Under the pieces are notes generated by a model, which was given only the letters and a program-made list of their open reading frames with translations, made no database searches and was not told where the DNA came from. A stretch of DNA of 64,000 nt from Streptomyces sp. NBC_01232 (GTDB lineage: Bacteria; Actinomycetota; Actinomycetes; Streptomycetales; Streptomycetaceae), in NCBI RefSeq assembly GCF_035989885.1, contig NZ_CP108518.1, positions 682,001 through 746,000 on the forward strand. The letters are read 5' to 3'. Position numbers and translations under genes: made by a program. This document shows positions 8,161-16,153 of the stretch, in pieces (position 1 is the stretch's first letter; the number at the start of each line of letters is the position of its first letter).

Positions 8161-8295
8161 TTGACGTATCAGAATGGCCAGGTCTACCACTCGGCCGACG
8201 GCCCGGGCGACGAGGGCGTCCCGACGTACGTGATGACCAAGCAGGACGGCCGCTGGCTCCTGACGGTCTGCCAGAACACCCAGGTGCCCAAGTAG
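8161..8295 (+). pseudogene. C-terminal relic of a SgcJ/EcaC or DUF4440-like (SnoaL fold) gene
   Basis: The frame from about 8161 reads LTYQNGQVYHS, then VPTYVMTKQDGRWLL and QNTQVPK, ending at 8295. The pattern 'TKQDGRWL...QNT' is the last two strands of SgcJ/EcaC-type NTF2-fold proteins, whose full length is about 130-160 residues; only about 44 remain. Sequence upstream in the same frame is unrelated. A GTG at 8077 opens the frame but overlaps the ABC relic's stop by chance. I infer a truncated gene; a short functional peptide is unlikely. Confidence 0.55.
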
Positions 8296-8343
8296 TCCTG
8301 GCCGGCCGTACGGAATCCCGGCGCGCGCCCGGCCGGCGGTCCC

Positions 8344-8385
8344 GGGCGAGGCGTCGGGGCGGGCGCCGGCCCGGACGCCTCGCCC
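8344..8385 (-). terminator. Terminator of the sigma factor operon
   Basis: GGCGAGGCGTC (8345-8355) pairs perfectly with GACGCCTCGCC (8374-8384), extendable by one G-C pair, around an 18-base GC-rich loop. It begins eleven bases beyond the stop of the minus-strand CU044_5270 gene. Confidence 0.7.
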
Positions 8386-8395
8386 CGCCTGGCGG

Positions 8396-9550
8396 TCAGC
8401 CCGTCGTGGGCGGCATCTCCCTGATCCGGTCGACGACCGCCCGGGTCGTGACGGCCTTCGAGAACACGACCGTGCCCGGCCGGACGGCGCTCCGCTCGCC
8501 GGACCCGCCCTCGACCCGGACGATGCGCTCGCCGAGGAAGGCGAGGGTCTGCCGGTCGAAGATCCATTCCAGACGTTCGCCGGATTTCTCGTCGAGCCGC
8601 GCGACCGCGATTCCGGGGCGGCCCACGGCGTCGACCGCGTCGTCCACCGTGACCACGCCGGGAATCTTCGCCGCGGCCCTGTAGAGCGCGACCGTGAGCC
8701 CGGGCGGCGGCAGAGTCCCGTGCAGCATGTCGCCGATCGTCGCGAAGGCCCGCTGGTCGGGGCTGGTGCCGTGGCCCCCGGTCCCCTCGCGGATCAGCTC
8801 CAGCAGCGCGTCGGGGTCGGTGGGCAGCCGGGCGAGGTAGTCGTAGCTGGGCAGGTTGAGGCTCTCCGGCGGAGCCTCGCCCTCCTTCCTGTTCCCCGAC
8901 AGGTCCACTCCTCCCGGACCGGTGATGCCGGACTCGATCAGCCAGGCCTTCCTGCCGTCCGGGGAGCTCCATTCGTGCCGCGCGTGGGGTTCGTCCAGGG
9001 TGCTCCTGCCGTCGACGCTCCCCACGGAGGTGGCGGCCACCATGCTCCCGACGTAGATGAACCCGTCGGCGCGCACCACCGGGCCGGGGGCGGCGGAGGA
9101 GGCCTGCGCGAGGCGGTCCAGGAGCTGCTGTGTCCTCTGGGGTTCGGCGGTGCCGAGCGGGGCGGGCGTGGGCGTCACCCGATGCGTGGCGACCGTGGAG
9201 GCCGGCCGGTCCGCAACACCCCGGTCCGTGGAGAGGAGGTAGCCGCCGGTGGCGAGCGCGCCGACCATCGCGAAGGCTGCGGCGGGCACGAGGATCGCGC
9301 GGCGCGGGAACGGATTGCGGCGTGACCTGCCGGCGAAGCCGGAGCCGGTCGCCGTGGCGGTGGTGTCGGCCGCGGTGCGGGCGGTGGTGACGTCGACGGC
9401 GGCGGCTCGGAGGTCCTCGTGGATCTGCGCCATCAGACGCTCCTTGTGGAGCTCGTGGCGCCCCGGGGGCAGTTCCCGTTCGGTGAACGACAGCGGGAGC
9501 GGGTCCTCGTCCGGGCGGGCCGGCCGCGGCAGGGAGAGGTCGGCGTTCAT
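8396..9550 (-). CDS. CU044_5270-family membrane protein, partner of an ECF sigma factor
   Basis: 384 residues: a cytoplasmic N-terminus of about 80 residues, one membrane segment (about 84-105, ILVPAAAFAMVGALATGGYL), then a large extracytoplasmic domain. This layout and the sequence fit the actinobacterial CU044_5270 family, often encoded beside ECF sigma genes. Its ATG overlaps the sigma factor stop (ATGA), so the two are co-translated. A role as membrane-bound regulator or anti-sigma-like partner is plausible by position, but I see no zinc-binding HxxxCxxC motif of the classical ZAS type. Confidence 0.75.
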   Translation of the reverse strand: MNADLSLPRPARPDEDPLPLSFTERELPPGRHELHKERLMAQIHEDLRAAAVDVTTARTAADTTATATGSGFAGRSRRNPFPRRAILVPAAAFAMVGALATGGYLLSTDRGVADRPASTVATHRVTPTPAPLGTAEPQRTQQLLDRLAQASSAAPGPVVRADGFIYVGSMVAATSVGSVDGRSTLDEPHARHEWSSPDGRKAWLIESGITGPGGVDLSGNRKEGEAPPESLNLPSYDYLARLPTDPDALLELIREGTGGHGTSPDQRAFATIGDMLHGTLPPPGLTVALYRAAAKIPGVVTVDDAVDAVGRPGIAVARLDEKSGERLEWIFDRQTLAFLGERIVRVEGGSGERSAVRPGTVVFSKAVTTRAVVDRIREMPPTTG

Positions 9551-10185
9551 CGGGTTCCTTCCTGTGCGGACCACACCGCGTGTTCGCGGTCGCCATATGT
9601 CTGTCGGGGCCGGACCAGGAGTTCCCGTCCGTTCCTCTTCAGTTCCGCTTCGGCGAGTCTGCGCAGCTTCGTACGGGCCCGGGACAGCCGGGACCGGACG
9701 GTCCCGACCGGGATGCCGAGGGCCCGGGCCGCTTCGGCGTACTCCAGGCCCTCGTACAGGCACAGCAGAAGGACTTCGCGCTCGGGTCCGCGCAGCGCGC
9801 TCAGCTGCGCCAGCGTGGCCGCGATCCGCCGCCGGTCGTCCAGACGGCCGGCCACCTCGTCGGCGTGGTCGGGCACGGATGCGGCGCCGGCCGCAGCCGT
9901 GGCGGCGGCAGCTGCCCGATAGCGCCGGTTGCTGCGGCACTGATTGCGGGCGAGGTTGGTGGCGATGCCCAGGAGCCAGGGCCGGAGGGAACCGCCCTCG
10001 GGGTCGACCGTGCCGCGCAGCCGCCATGCCTCCAGGAAGGTCGCCGACATGACGTCCTCCGCGGTGGCCCAGTCCCCGGTCATCCGGAAGGCATGGTTGT
10101 AGAGGGTGCGGGCACAGCTGTCGAACAGCTCCGCGTAGGCGTCCGGATCTCCGGACCGCACCCGGGTTCGCATCTCTGTTGTCAC
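9547..10185 (-). CDS. ECF RNA polymerase sigma factor
   Basis: 212 residues. Region 2 is in about residues 15-85 (DAYAELFDSCARTLYNHAF, then DWATAEDVMSATFLEAWR, then RPWLLGIATNLARN) and region 4 in about 125-185 (LRGPEREVLLLCLYEGLEY, then ALGIPVGTVRSRLSRAR). An Ala-rich linker joins them. It would direct RNA polymerase to a small stress regulon. The start may be GTG at 10185 or ATG at 10173; an AGGAG overlapping the GTG favours the latter slightly. It is followed without a gap by the CU044_5270 membrane protein, its probable regulator. Confidence 0.88.
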   Translation of the reverse strand: MTTEMRTRVRSGDPDAYAELFDSCARTLYNHAFRMTGDWATAEDVMSATFLEAWRLRGTVDPEGGSLRPWLLGIATNLARNQCRSNRRYRAAAAATAAAGAASVPDHADEVAGRLDDRRRIAATLAQLSALRGPEREVLLLCLYEGLEYAEAARALGIPVGTVRSRLSRARTKLRRLAEAELKRNGRELLVRPRQTYGDREHAVWSAQEGTR

Positions 10186-10336
10186 TCCTGTGAGCTGTCC
10201 GGCATCGAGGACGGGTTCCCGTGACCTGCGTCACGCCCATGGCGGGGTGGTCCTCCCCTCCGCGCCTCACCGGCCGCCGGCCTGATCCGCACCGCACAGC
10301 CTAGAAGGCGGAACCGCTCCGGCTGGGCGCGGGCCG

Positions 10337-10362
10337 CCGATGGGCCGATGGGCCGATGGGCC
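10337..10362 (+). repeat. 9-bp tandem repeat (GATGGGCCG, about three copies)
   Basis: Short direct repeats between the sigma factor promoter region and the N-acetyltransferase gene. No function is evident. Confidence 0.5.
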
Positions 10363-10413
10363 TAGGTCGAACCGGGTATGGCGGGGCGGGGGGCGGGTTG
10401 CGAGACTGCCGGG

Positions 10414-11214
10414 ATGGAAGAGTTTTCCGCGTCACGGGCTGACGCGTACCTGCGGCGGATCGGGGCCGGGCGGCCCGGGTCGGCGAGTGCGGCGGCCCTG
10501 CGCGATCTGCACCTGCGGCACCTGCGGACCGTCCCGTTCGAGAGCCTGTCCATCCACCTGGGCCAGGAGATCGTGCTGGAGGCGGACGCGTTGCTGGACA
10601 AGCTGCTCCGCGGGGGCCGCGGCGGGTTCTGTTACGAGCTGAACGGTGCGTTCGCCCCGCTGCTGCGGGCCCTGGGCTACCGGGTGGAGCTGCTGCAGGC
10701 ACGGGTGCACAAGGCCGGCGGCGGTCCGGGCATCCCTTACGACCACCTGGCGCTGCGCGTGGAGTGCGAGGACGGGCGGGCGTGGCTGGCGGACGTGGGC
10801 TTCGGCGACCACAGCCACTTCCCGCTGGCCCTCGACGAGCGGGGCGAACAGACCGACCCGGGCGGGGTGTTCCGGATCGTGCCGGCCGACGGTCCGCACG
10901 GGGACCTCGACGTCCTCCAGGACGGCGTGCCCCAGTACCGGCTGGAGACCCGCCCCCGGATCCTGTCCGACTTCGTGACCGGCGCGTGGTGGCACAGCAC
11001 CTCGCCCGCGTCCGGGTTCACCCGCAAGCCGGTGTGCTCAATGCTGACGGAGACCGGCCGGACCACCCTCAGCGACCGCGTCCTGACGGTCACGGCCGCC
11101 GGGGAACGCACCGAGCGCGCCCTGGCCGACGACGCGGAGGTCCTGGCGGCCTACCGCGACCACTTCGGCATCGACCTGCCCCGCGTCCCGGTCCCCCTGC
11201 ACCCCCGTCCGTAA
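10414..11214 (+). CDS. Arylamine N-acetyltransferase (NAT)
   Basis: 266 residues, normal for bacterial NAT. The catalytic triad is complete: Cys73 in RGGFCYELNGAF, His111 in PYDHLALRV and Asp127 in WLADVGFGD. The N-terminal DAYLRRIG helix is also typical. The enzyme moves acetyl (or another acyl) from CoA to arylamines, hydrazines or, in antibiotic producers, to amines such as the AHBA chain end in ansamycin release. No polyketide genes are nearby, so a detoxifying or general role is more likely. The ATG at 10414 is set by homology; its ribosome site is weak. Confidence 0.9.
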   Translation: MEEFSASRADAYLRRIGAGRPGSASAAALRDLHLRHLRTVPFESLSIHLGQEIVLEADALLDKLLRGGRGGFCYELNGAFAPLLRALGYRVELLQARVHKAGGGPGIPYDHLALRVECEDGRAWLADVGFGDHSHFPLALDERGEQTDPGGVFRIVPADGPHGDLDVLQDGVPQYRLETRPRILSDFVTGAWWHSTSPASGFTRKPVCSMLTETGRTTLSDRVLTVTAAGERTERALADDAEVLAAYRDHFGIDLPRVPVPLHPRP

Positions 11215-11229
11215 CGGGCCGGCGCCCTC

Positions 11230-11253
11230 CACCCGCGCCGCGGCGCGAGGGTG
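11230..11253. terminator. Bidirectional terminator between convergent genes
   Basis: CACCCGCGCCG and CGGCGCGAGGGTG form an 11-pair stem with a bulged A. It fills the 39-base gap between the N-acetyltransferase and the minus-strand cupin gene and can serve both. Confidence 0.65.
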
Positions 11254-11748
11254 TCATTCCGTGGCGCCCCGGGGCACCAGGCGGGTACCGCACCAGCTGC
11301 AGTACCGGGCGTCGGCCTCGATGGCGTGCCGGTGACACTGCTCGCAGACGAGGTGGAGCGGGCACTGCGGTGTGCGCGGTTCGGTACGGGGCGGCCGGCC
11401 GATGGACATGCCGGCGCGCCTGCGGTGCGCGGTGAGGACCACCAGTCCCTCGGGGCCGGCCCGGAGCGAGCGGGAGGCTCCGCGCGGCAGCAGGGCGAGG
11501 GAGCCGGGGACGACCTCGGAGACGACCCCGTCCAGGGTCAGGGAGCCGCCGCCCCTCACGACGGCGAGCAGTACGTCCACCTCGGGCTCCCGGTGGGCGG
11601 CGACTTCGCCGCCGGGCAGGAGGCGCACCAGGTTCGCGTCGAGCTGCCGGCCGTCCTGCCGGAGTCTCCAGAGGGCGCCGCTCTGGTCGTCCGTGGCCGC
11701 CTCGATCAATCCCGCGACCGTGACGCCCACGGATTCCTGCCCGACCAC
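11254..11748 (-). CDS. Cupin-domain protein with C-terminal zinc-ribbon tail
   Basis: 164 residues. Residues 30-105 resemble a cupin barrel (VRLLPGGEVAAHREPEVDVL, then GSLALLPRGASRSL). The last 35 residues carry two Cys pairs (CEQCHRH and YCSWCG), a likely zinc ribbon. The fusion suggests a small metal-binding sensor or scaffold; no enzymatic activity can be named. The GTG at 11748 has GGGGAGGGG just upstream. Confidence 0.7.
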   Translation of the reverse strand: MVGQESVGVTVAGLIEAATDDQSGALWRLRQDGRQLDANLVRLLPGGEVAAHREPEVDVLLAVVRGGGSLTLDGVVSEVVPGSLALLPRGASRSLRAGPEGLVVLTAHRRRAGMSIGRPPRTEPRTPQCPLHLVCEQCHRHAIEADARYCSWCGTRLVPRGATE

Positions 11749-11898
11749 TGCGTACCCCTCCCCCGCGTTCGGCTATTCGGCCGACCCGCCATGATCGCCC
11801 ATGACATCATCCCGGCTTCTGCCGCCGCCGACCACCGGGCTCGGAACAGTCACATGATCGGCCGGGCCCGAGGGCCCGGCCGATCCGAGAGAGATGTA

Positions 11899-12192
11899 CT
11901 AGCCGAGCAGGCGTCGCTTCTGTTCGGCGAACTCCGCCTCGGTCAGCACGCCCTGTTCCTTCAGGGTGCTGAGCTGCTTGAGCTGCTCGATCTTGGCGGT
12001 CATGTCGTCCGCCGGCGCCGCGGCGGGCGGCGGGGGCGGGGGCGGCGGCGCCTGCTGCTGGGCCGCCTGCTGCTGTTGGGCCTCCTGCTGCGCCCATCGG
12101 CCGCCCTGGCGGCGCGACACGCGGTTGGACACGGCGGTCGCGGTGCCCGCGATGACGGCGGTGCGGGCAACCCCGCGAAGAAGTCCGGGCAT
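11899..12192 (-). CDS. SHOCT-domain protein
   Basis: 97 residues. The N-terminus (MPGLLRGVARTAVIAGTATA) is hydrophobic and followed by RRQ. A Gln/Pro-rich linker comes next, and the C-terminal SHOCT domain reads IEQLKQLSTLKEQGVLTEAE, ending in KRRLLG. SHOCT domains are short helical oligomerisation or anchoring modules. The ATG at 12192 has GGAG nine bases upstream; an ATG at 12201 is only adjacent to that site. It lies 32 bases after the DUF6325 gene, its usual neighbour in streptomycetes, so the two form an operon. Confidence 0.85.
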   Translation of the reverse strand: MPGLLRGVARTAVIAGTATAVSNRVSRRQGGRWAQQEAQQQQAAQQQAPPPPPPPPAAAPADDMTAKIEQLKQLSTLKEQGVLTEAEFAEQKRRLLG

Positions 12193-12224
12193 GGTGCTCA
12201 TCTCCAGGTCAGGCTGTGCGGGAT

Positions 12225-12698
12225 TCACTCTCCGGCCGGCGGGTCCTCCAGGGCGTCCAGCGACGCCAGCAGGGCCTGTACGGGAATCCGTCCTGCGGCC
12301 ACGAGCTGCGCTCCGCCCCGTCGCAGGGCACGGGCGAACGGCGCCGCCCAGGTGTTCTCGTACACGATGACTCCCGCGGAGCTGCCGGGTTCCAGGGCGC
12401 CGGCGGCGTCCTGGATGTCGCCGTGGTCGAGCAGGCCGGACGAAGCCCCCTCGAAGACGGAGAGGTCGACCTCGCCGCCGAGGTCCTGGAGCTCCACCGC
12501 CGTGACCGTGCCGTCCTCCTCCTTGCGGATGAAGACGAAGTCGAAGATGCGGACGACGCCCCGGTCGACGAGATCGACCAGGATCGGGAACGCCTCGCCC
12601 GTCATCCGGTTGCCCGGGAACTCGACCACGATGTAGTCGACCGGGCCCAGCTCGTCGATGTCGCCGAAATCGGCTCGCGCCTCGGTCTCGCTGCTCAT
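12225..12698 (-). CDS. DUF6325-family protein
   Basis: 157 residues, cytosolic. The opening IDELGPVDYIVVEFPGNRM and the later LVDRGVVRIFDFVFIRKEED are characteristic of this actinobacterial family, sometimes described with DUF1269-like membrane-stress proteins. Function is unknown. It is co-transcribed with the downstream SHOCT gene. The ATG start follows GACAGGAGCTGCC (AGGAG six bases away). Confidence 0.75.
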   Translation of the reverse strand: MSSETEARADFGDIDELGPVDYIVVEFPGNRMTGEAFPILVDLVDRGVVRIFDFVFIRKEEDGTVTAVELQDLGGEVDLSVFEGASSGLLDHGDIQDAAGALEPGSSAGVIVYENTWAAPFARALRRGGAQLVAAGRIPVQALLASLDALEDPPAGE

Positions 12699-12788
12699 GG
12701 CAGCTCCTGTCGGAGATCGGAGAGGGGGAAGTTCTCTTCATTCCAGCACGCGGCCCGCGCCCTCGCATGTCTGGCCGCTGCGACCGTC

Positions 12789-12822
12789 ACGCGGTCACGG
12801 CGGTCACGGCGGTCACGCGGTC
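12789..12822 (+). repeat. GCGGTCACG tandem repeat at a gene end
   Basis: Three to four imperfect 9-bp copies around the minus-strand stop codon of the GAP-family gene. Copy-number change would alter the last residues. Confidence 0.5.
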
Positions 12823-13493
12823 AGCTGGTAGATGCTCTGCGCGGTCAGCCACAGGCCCAGCAGCAGGCAGACGAACACGATGGCCTCGTCCTTGTGGCCC
12901 TCCATCCACGTACGCAGGCTCAGCAGCCGGGCCTGGGCGGCCTCCGGCGCGAACACCATGTACAGCTCCGCGGCCAGCAGGCCGGAGCTCGCCACCAGGC
13001 AGAAGCCGAACAGCGCGATGAACGTGGTCGCGTGCGAGGTGTCGGCCTGGACCACCGTCGTCGCGCCCGCCGCGACCATGCCCCACGGCTGGATCAGCAC
13101 GGCCAGGCCCGCCGCGGCCCACGGCGAGCCGACGCCCATCCGGGAGGGCTTCGCCGTGGTGTCCCGGACGGCACCGGCCCGTGCCTTCCTGAGGCGGTAG
13201 CGGTGCACCCCGTAGACCACCAGTGACACCCCGATGGCCAGCTTGGCCGCGAGCGCCGCCACTCCGGGCGGGGAACGCGGCGACGGCGGTTCACCGCCGG
13301 TCAGCGCCAGCACGATCGCGATCACCGCGACGAGGTTGGCCAGCCAGGCCAGGATGAAGGCCAGCCCCTTCAGCACTCCCCGGGGCGAGGACACCACGAG
13401 GATGAACGCCATCATGGGCAGCGGGTAGAGGGCGATCGCCAGCGCGATGAGCATGAGGTCGAGGACCATGGCGCCCCAATCGAGTGACGACAT
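12813..13493 (-). CDS. GAP/Sap-family membrane protein (sulfolipid-1-addressing protein-like)
   Basis: 226 residues with about six membrane segments, starting at LMLIALAIALYPLPMMAFIL. The PLPMMAFILVVSSPRG motif and the SRMGVGSPWAAAGLAVLI segment resemble the Sap/GAP family, whose mycobacterial member helps move sulfolipid across the membrane. In streptomycetes the cargo is unknown. Its 3' end runs into short GCGGTCACG tandem repeats, so the stop lies within a repeat. It diverges from the YihY gene. Confidence 0.7.
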   Translation of the reverse strand: MSSLDWGAMVLDLMLIALAIALYPLPMMAFILVVSSPRGVLKGLAFILAWLANLVAVIAIVLALTGGEPPSPRSPPGVAALAAKLAIGVSLVVYGVHRYRLRKARAGAVRDTTAKPSRMGVGSPWAAAGLAVLIQPWGMVAAGATTVVQADTSHATTFIALFGFCLVASSGLLAAELYMVFAPEAAQARLLSLRTWMEGHKDEAIVFVCLLLGLWLTAQSIYQLTA

Positions 13494-13554
13494 ACGACAC
13501 TACGCACCGCTGCGGGCTCCTACACCTTTTGCCCATCGAGATGCCGCTCCCGGC

Positions 13555-13576
13555 TGCGTCCACCAACCTGGACGCA
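13555..13576 (+). promoter_or_regulatory. Hairpin in the 5' leader upstream of the YihY leader ORF
   Basis: TGCGTCC (13555-13561) pairs perfectly with GGACGCA (13570-13576) around an 8-base loop, ending four bases before the AAGGAG ribosome site. It is placed to affect translation of the leader peptide or to serve as an operator. Confidence 0.45.
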
Positions 13577-13592
13577 CACGAAGGAGACCGCC

Positions 13593-13649
13593 ATGACGAC
13601 GCCGCCCCGGCACCCGCCGTCCCTACCGCATGACGTTGCGGGCCGCTGA
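13593..13649 (+). CDS. Short leader ORF coupled to the YihY-family gene
   Basis: 18 residues, MTTPPRHPPSLPHDVAGR, six of them proline. The ATG has an ideal ribosome site (AAGGAG, six bases upstream at 13581-13586), whereas the following YihY ATG has none of its own. The leader stop and the YihY start overlap as TGATG (13647-13651), the classic reinitiation arrangement. I infer that ribosomes translate this peptide and restart on the membrane protein. The proline-rich run could slow ribosomes and act as a sensor. It might instead be only a coupling device. Confidence 0.55.
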   Translation: MTTPPRHPPSLPHDVAGR

Positions 13650-14545
13650 TGCCGTCGGGGCGCAAGGCGCGGTGGCAGAGCCGCTCCCGGGAGCTGGTCG
13701 CTGCCGGCAAGCGCGCGCAGATGCGGGCCGAGACCCGGTTCCCGGTGATCACGCACGTCACCGAGCGCATGGTCCTCGTGAACATCTTCGACTCCGCCAC
13801 CCGGCTGGCCGCCCAGTGCTTCCTGACCGTGGTGCCCCTGCTCTTCGTCTTCGCCTCGTTCGCCCCGGCACCCGTAAGGGAGCAGCTGGTGGAATCCGTA
13901 CGCACGATGTTCGGGCTCACCGGTGAGGCGGACAAGCAGCTGAACGACGTCTTCGACGGCTCCGGCGAGGAGGACCTCCGCAACGCCGTGGGCGTGGCGG
14001 GCGCCGTGATCGTGCTGCTCTCGGCGACCGCCGTGAGCCGCGCCATGCAGCGGCTGTGCCGGCGGGCCTGGCAGATCCCGCGGGGCGGGACGCGGATCGC
14101 GATCTGGCGCTGGTTCGCCTGGATCGGCGCCTGGATGATCCTGCTGGTCGTCCAGGGCCCGGTGCGCAACGGATTCGGCCTCGGCCTGTGGCTCGGGATC
14201 CCCCTCACGCTCCTCTTCCAGACAGGGGCGTGGTGGTGGAGCCAGCACCTCCTGCTGGGCGGGCTGATCCGCTGGCCCCCGCTGCTGCCCGGCGCCCTGC
14301 TCACGGCCGCCGCGGTCACCGCGCTGTCGCTGGGTGCGCGCGTCTACATGCCGATCGCCCTCAACCGGTCGCTCGCCGCGTACGGGTCCACCGGCTCGGT
14401 GTTCGTCATCCTGTCGTGGCTGATCGTGCTGTGCGTGGCGGTCGCCGTCGGCATCACCACGGGCGCGGCCCTCGCGCAGGAGCCGTACCTGGCCCGGCGG
14501 CTCGGCAGCCCCTCGCCGGGCAGGACGCGGCGGGACGACCCGTGA
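13649..14545 (+). CDS. YihY/BrkB-family inner membrane protein
   Basis: 298 residues with about six membrane helices, starting near FDSATRLAAQCFLTVVPLLF. The order of segments and the C-terminal YGSTGSVFVILSWLIVLCVAV match the YihY/YhjD/BrkB family, once labelled ribonuclease BN in error. The function is unsettled; YhjD has been linked to lipid A/LPS transport in E. coli. Translation probably depends on the overlapping 18-residue leader ORF. Confidence 0.85.
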   Translation: MPSGRKARWQSRSRELVAAGKRAQMRAETRFPVITHVTERMVLVNIFDSATRLAAQCFLTVVPLLFVFASFAPAPVREQLVESVRTMFGLTGEADKQLNDVFDGSGEEDLRNAVGVAGAVIVLLSATAVSRAMQRLCRRAWQIPRGGTRIAIWRWFAWIGAWMILLVVQGPVRNGFGLGLWLGIPLTLLFQTGAWWWSQHLLLGGLIRWPPLLPGALLTAAAVTALSLGARVYMPIALNRSLAAYGSTGSVFVILSWLIVLCVAVAVGITTGAALAQEPYLARRLGSPSPGRTRRDDP

Positions 14546-14632
14546 TCCGCACCGCAGCGCCCGTGGGGCAGCGGGGTGGGGTGAGTGCCATGCTGGGAGG
14601 CGGGGCCCCTGGTGGCCGGGAGGTCAACGACG

Positions 14633-16066
14633 ATGACGATGCGCGACACGACCCCGAACGTGAACGCGACGGGCGGCGGCCACAGGCTCTCGGTCGAGGA
14701 CCGGGCGGCCGACGGCCGGGCCGCCCGGGCGCGGACGCCCAGATCCGCCCACGGAGACTTCGAGCCGTCGTCCCACCGGCCGGATCCGGTGGACGTCATC
14801 GAGCGGCAGTCCGCCACCCGGGTGCAGGAGCTGGTGCCGATCCGGTACGGCCGGATGGCCGAGTCACCGTTCCGTTTCTACCGGGGTGCTGCCGCGATCA
14901 TGGCGGGCGATCTGGCCGGCACCCCCGACTCGGGTATCCGGGTCCAGCTGTGCGGGGATGCGCACCTGCTGAACTTCCGGCTGCTCGGCTCCCCGGAACG
15001 CAACCTCCTCTTCGACATCAACGACTTCGACGAAACACTGCCCGGGCCGTGGGAGTGGGACGTCAAGCGGCTCGCGACGAGCCTGGTCATAGCCGGGCGG
15101 GAGAACGGCTTCTCCGGACGCGAGCGCGCGACGATCGTGCTGTCGGGCGTCAGCGCCTACCGCGAGCAGATGCGTCGCTTCGCCGGGATGCGCAACCTCG
15201 ACGTCTGGTACGCACGAGTGGACGAGACGCACCTCCAGGAGCTGGCGGAGGGCTCGTTGCACAGCCGGGGACGCAGGAACGTGAACGAGGCACTGAGCAA
15301 GGCGCGCGGGCGCGACAGCCAGCAGGCCTTCGAGAAGCTCACCGAGGTCGTCGACGGCCGCCGCCGCTTCGCCGCCGTGCCGCAGCTGATCACACCGGTG
15401 TCCGAACTGCTGCCGGGACAGGAGCGTGACGCGCTCGAGGACCAGATCCGGGAACTGGTCGGGCGCTACGGGGACAGTCTCCAGACGGACCGCAGGCACC
15501 TCCTGCAGCAGTACGCCATCGTCGACATGGCACGCAAGGTGGTGGGCGTCGGCAGTGTCGGCACGCGGTGCTGGATCGTGCTGCTGCTGGGCCGCGACGG
15601 CGAGGACCCGCTGCTCCTGCAGGCCAAGGAGGCCAGTGAATCGGTGCTCGCCCCGTACGCCGGCGCCAGCGAGTACGCCACCCAGGGCGAGCGGGTCGTG
15701 GCCGGCCAGCGGCTGATGCAGGCCGCGAGCGACATCTTCCTCGGCTGGCAGCAGACGCAGGGGCTCGACGGCCAGGAACGGGCCTTCTACGTACGCCAGC
15801 TGCGCGACTGGAAGGGCATCGCCGAAACCGCGCGCATGGTGCCGCGCGGCATGAGGGTCTTCGCCGGCCTGTGCGGCGTCACCCTGGCGCGCGCGCACGC
15901 CCGGTCCGGTGACCGGATCGCCATCGCCTCCTACCTGGGCCGCGGCGATGTCTTCGACCAGGCGCTCGTGCGGTTCGCGGAGAGCTACGCCGACCAGAAC
16001 GAGCGTGACCACCAGGCCCTGGTGGACGCCATCGCGTCCGGCCGGGTGACCGCCGCCGCGGCTTGA
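14633..16066 (+). CDS. DUF2252-family protein (copy 1)
   Basis: 477 residues, the usual DUF2252 length. Key motifs are IRYGRMAESPFRFYRGAA (about 70-87), VQLCGDAHLLNF (about 104-115) and LLFDINDFDE (about 125-134), then KVVGVGSVGTRCW and the C-terminal ALARAHARSGD. GDAHxxN followed by DxxDFD resembles the catalytic (HGDxxxxN) and metal-binding (DxD) motifs of aminoglycoside/choline-kinase-like enzymes, so a phosphotransferase-like fold is plausible; the family has no proven function that I know. The ATG at 14633 has GGGAGG nine bases upstream. A second copy lies at 47.2-48.5 kb. Confidence 0.85.
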   Translation: MTMRDTTPNVNATGGGHRLSVEDRAADGRAARARTPRSAHGDFEPSSHRPDPVDVIERQSATRVQELVPIRYGRMAESPFRFYRGAAAIMAGDLAGTPDSGIRVQLCGDAHLLNFRLLGSPERNLLFDINDFDETLPGPWEWDVKRLATSLVIAGRENGFSGRERATIVLSGVSAYREQMRRFAGMRNLDVWYARVDETHLQELAEGSLHSRGRRNVNEALSKARGRDSQQAFEKLTEVVDGRRRFAAVPQLITPVSELLPGQERDALEDQIRELVGRYGDSLQTDRRHLLQQYAIVDMARKVVGVGSVGTRCWIVLLLGRDGEDPLLLQAKEASESVLAPYAGASEYATQGERVVAGQRLMQAASDIFLGWQQTQGLDGQERAFYVRQLRDWKGIAETARMVPRGMRVFAGLCGVTLARAHARSGDRIAIASYLGRGDVFDQALVRFAESYADQNERDHQALVDAIASGRVTAAAA

Positions 16067-16153
16067 ACCGGGCCGGGCCTGTGCTTCGGCCACTCGGCTG
16101 AACCGGCGGGCGAGGTGCCCGGCCGCCTCCCGCGGCCGTGGCACGCTGCGCGC

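Noticed and set aside
8077..8295. 72-codon ORF starting at a GTG that overlaps the ABC relic stop
   Set aside because: Only the C-terminal 44 codons resemble a protein family. The first part is unrelated, so it is listed as a relic rather than a gene.
10337..10362. Short tandem repeats as a possible CRISPR array
   Set aside because: The units are 9 bp and contiguous with no spacers; other tandem repeats in the window are alike. No cas genes.
10414..11214. N-acetyltransferase as the amide synthase of an ansamycin cluster, given the RAE/helR nearby
   Set aside because: No polyketide or AHBA genes occur in the window. RAEs and helR occur in non-producers as self-protection against environmental rifamycins.
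11899..12768. Single 289-codon frame spanning the SHOCT gene and the DUF6325 region
   Set aside because: The upstream part is out of frame with the well-supported DUF6325 protein and Arg-rich; the SHOCT protein has its own ATG with GGAG nine bases upstream.
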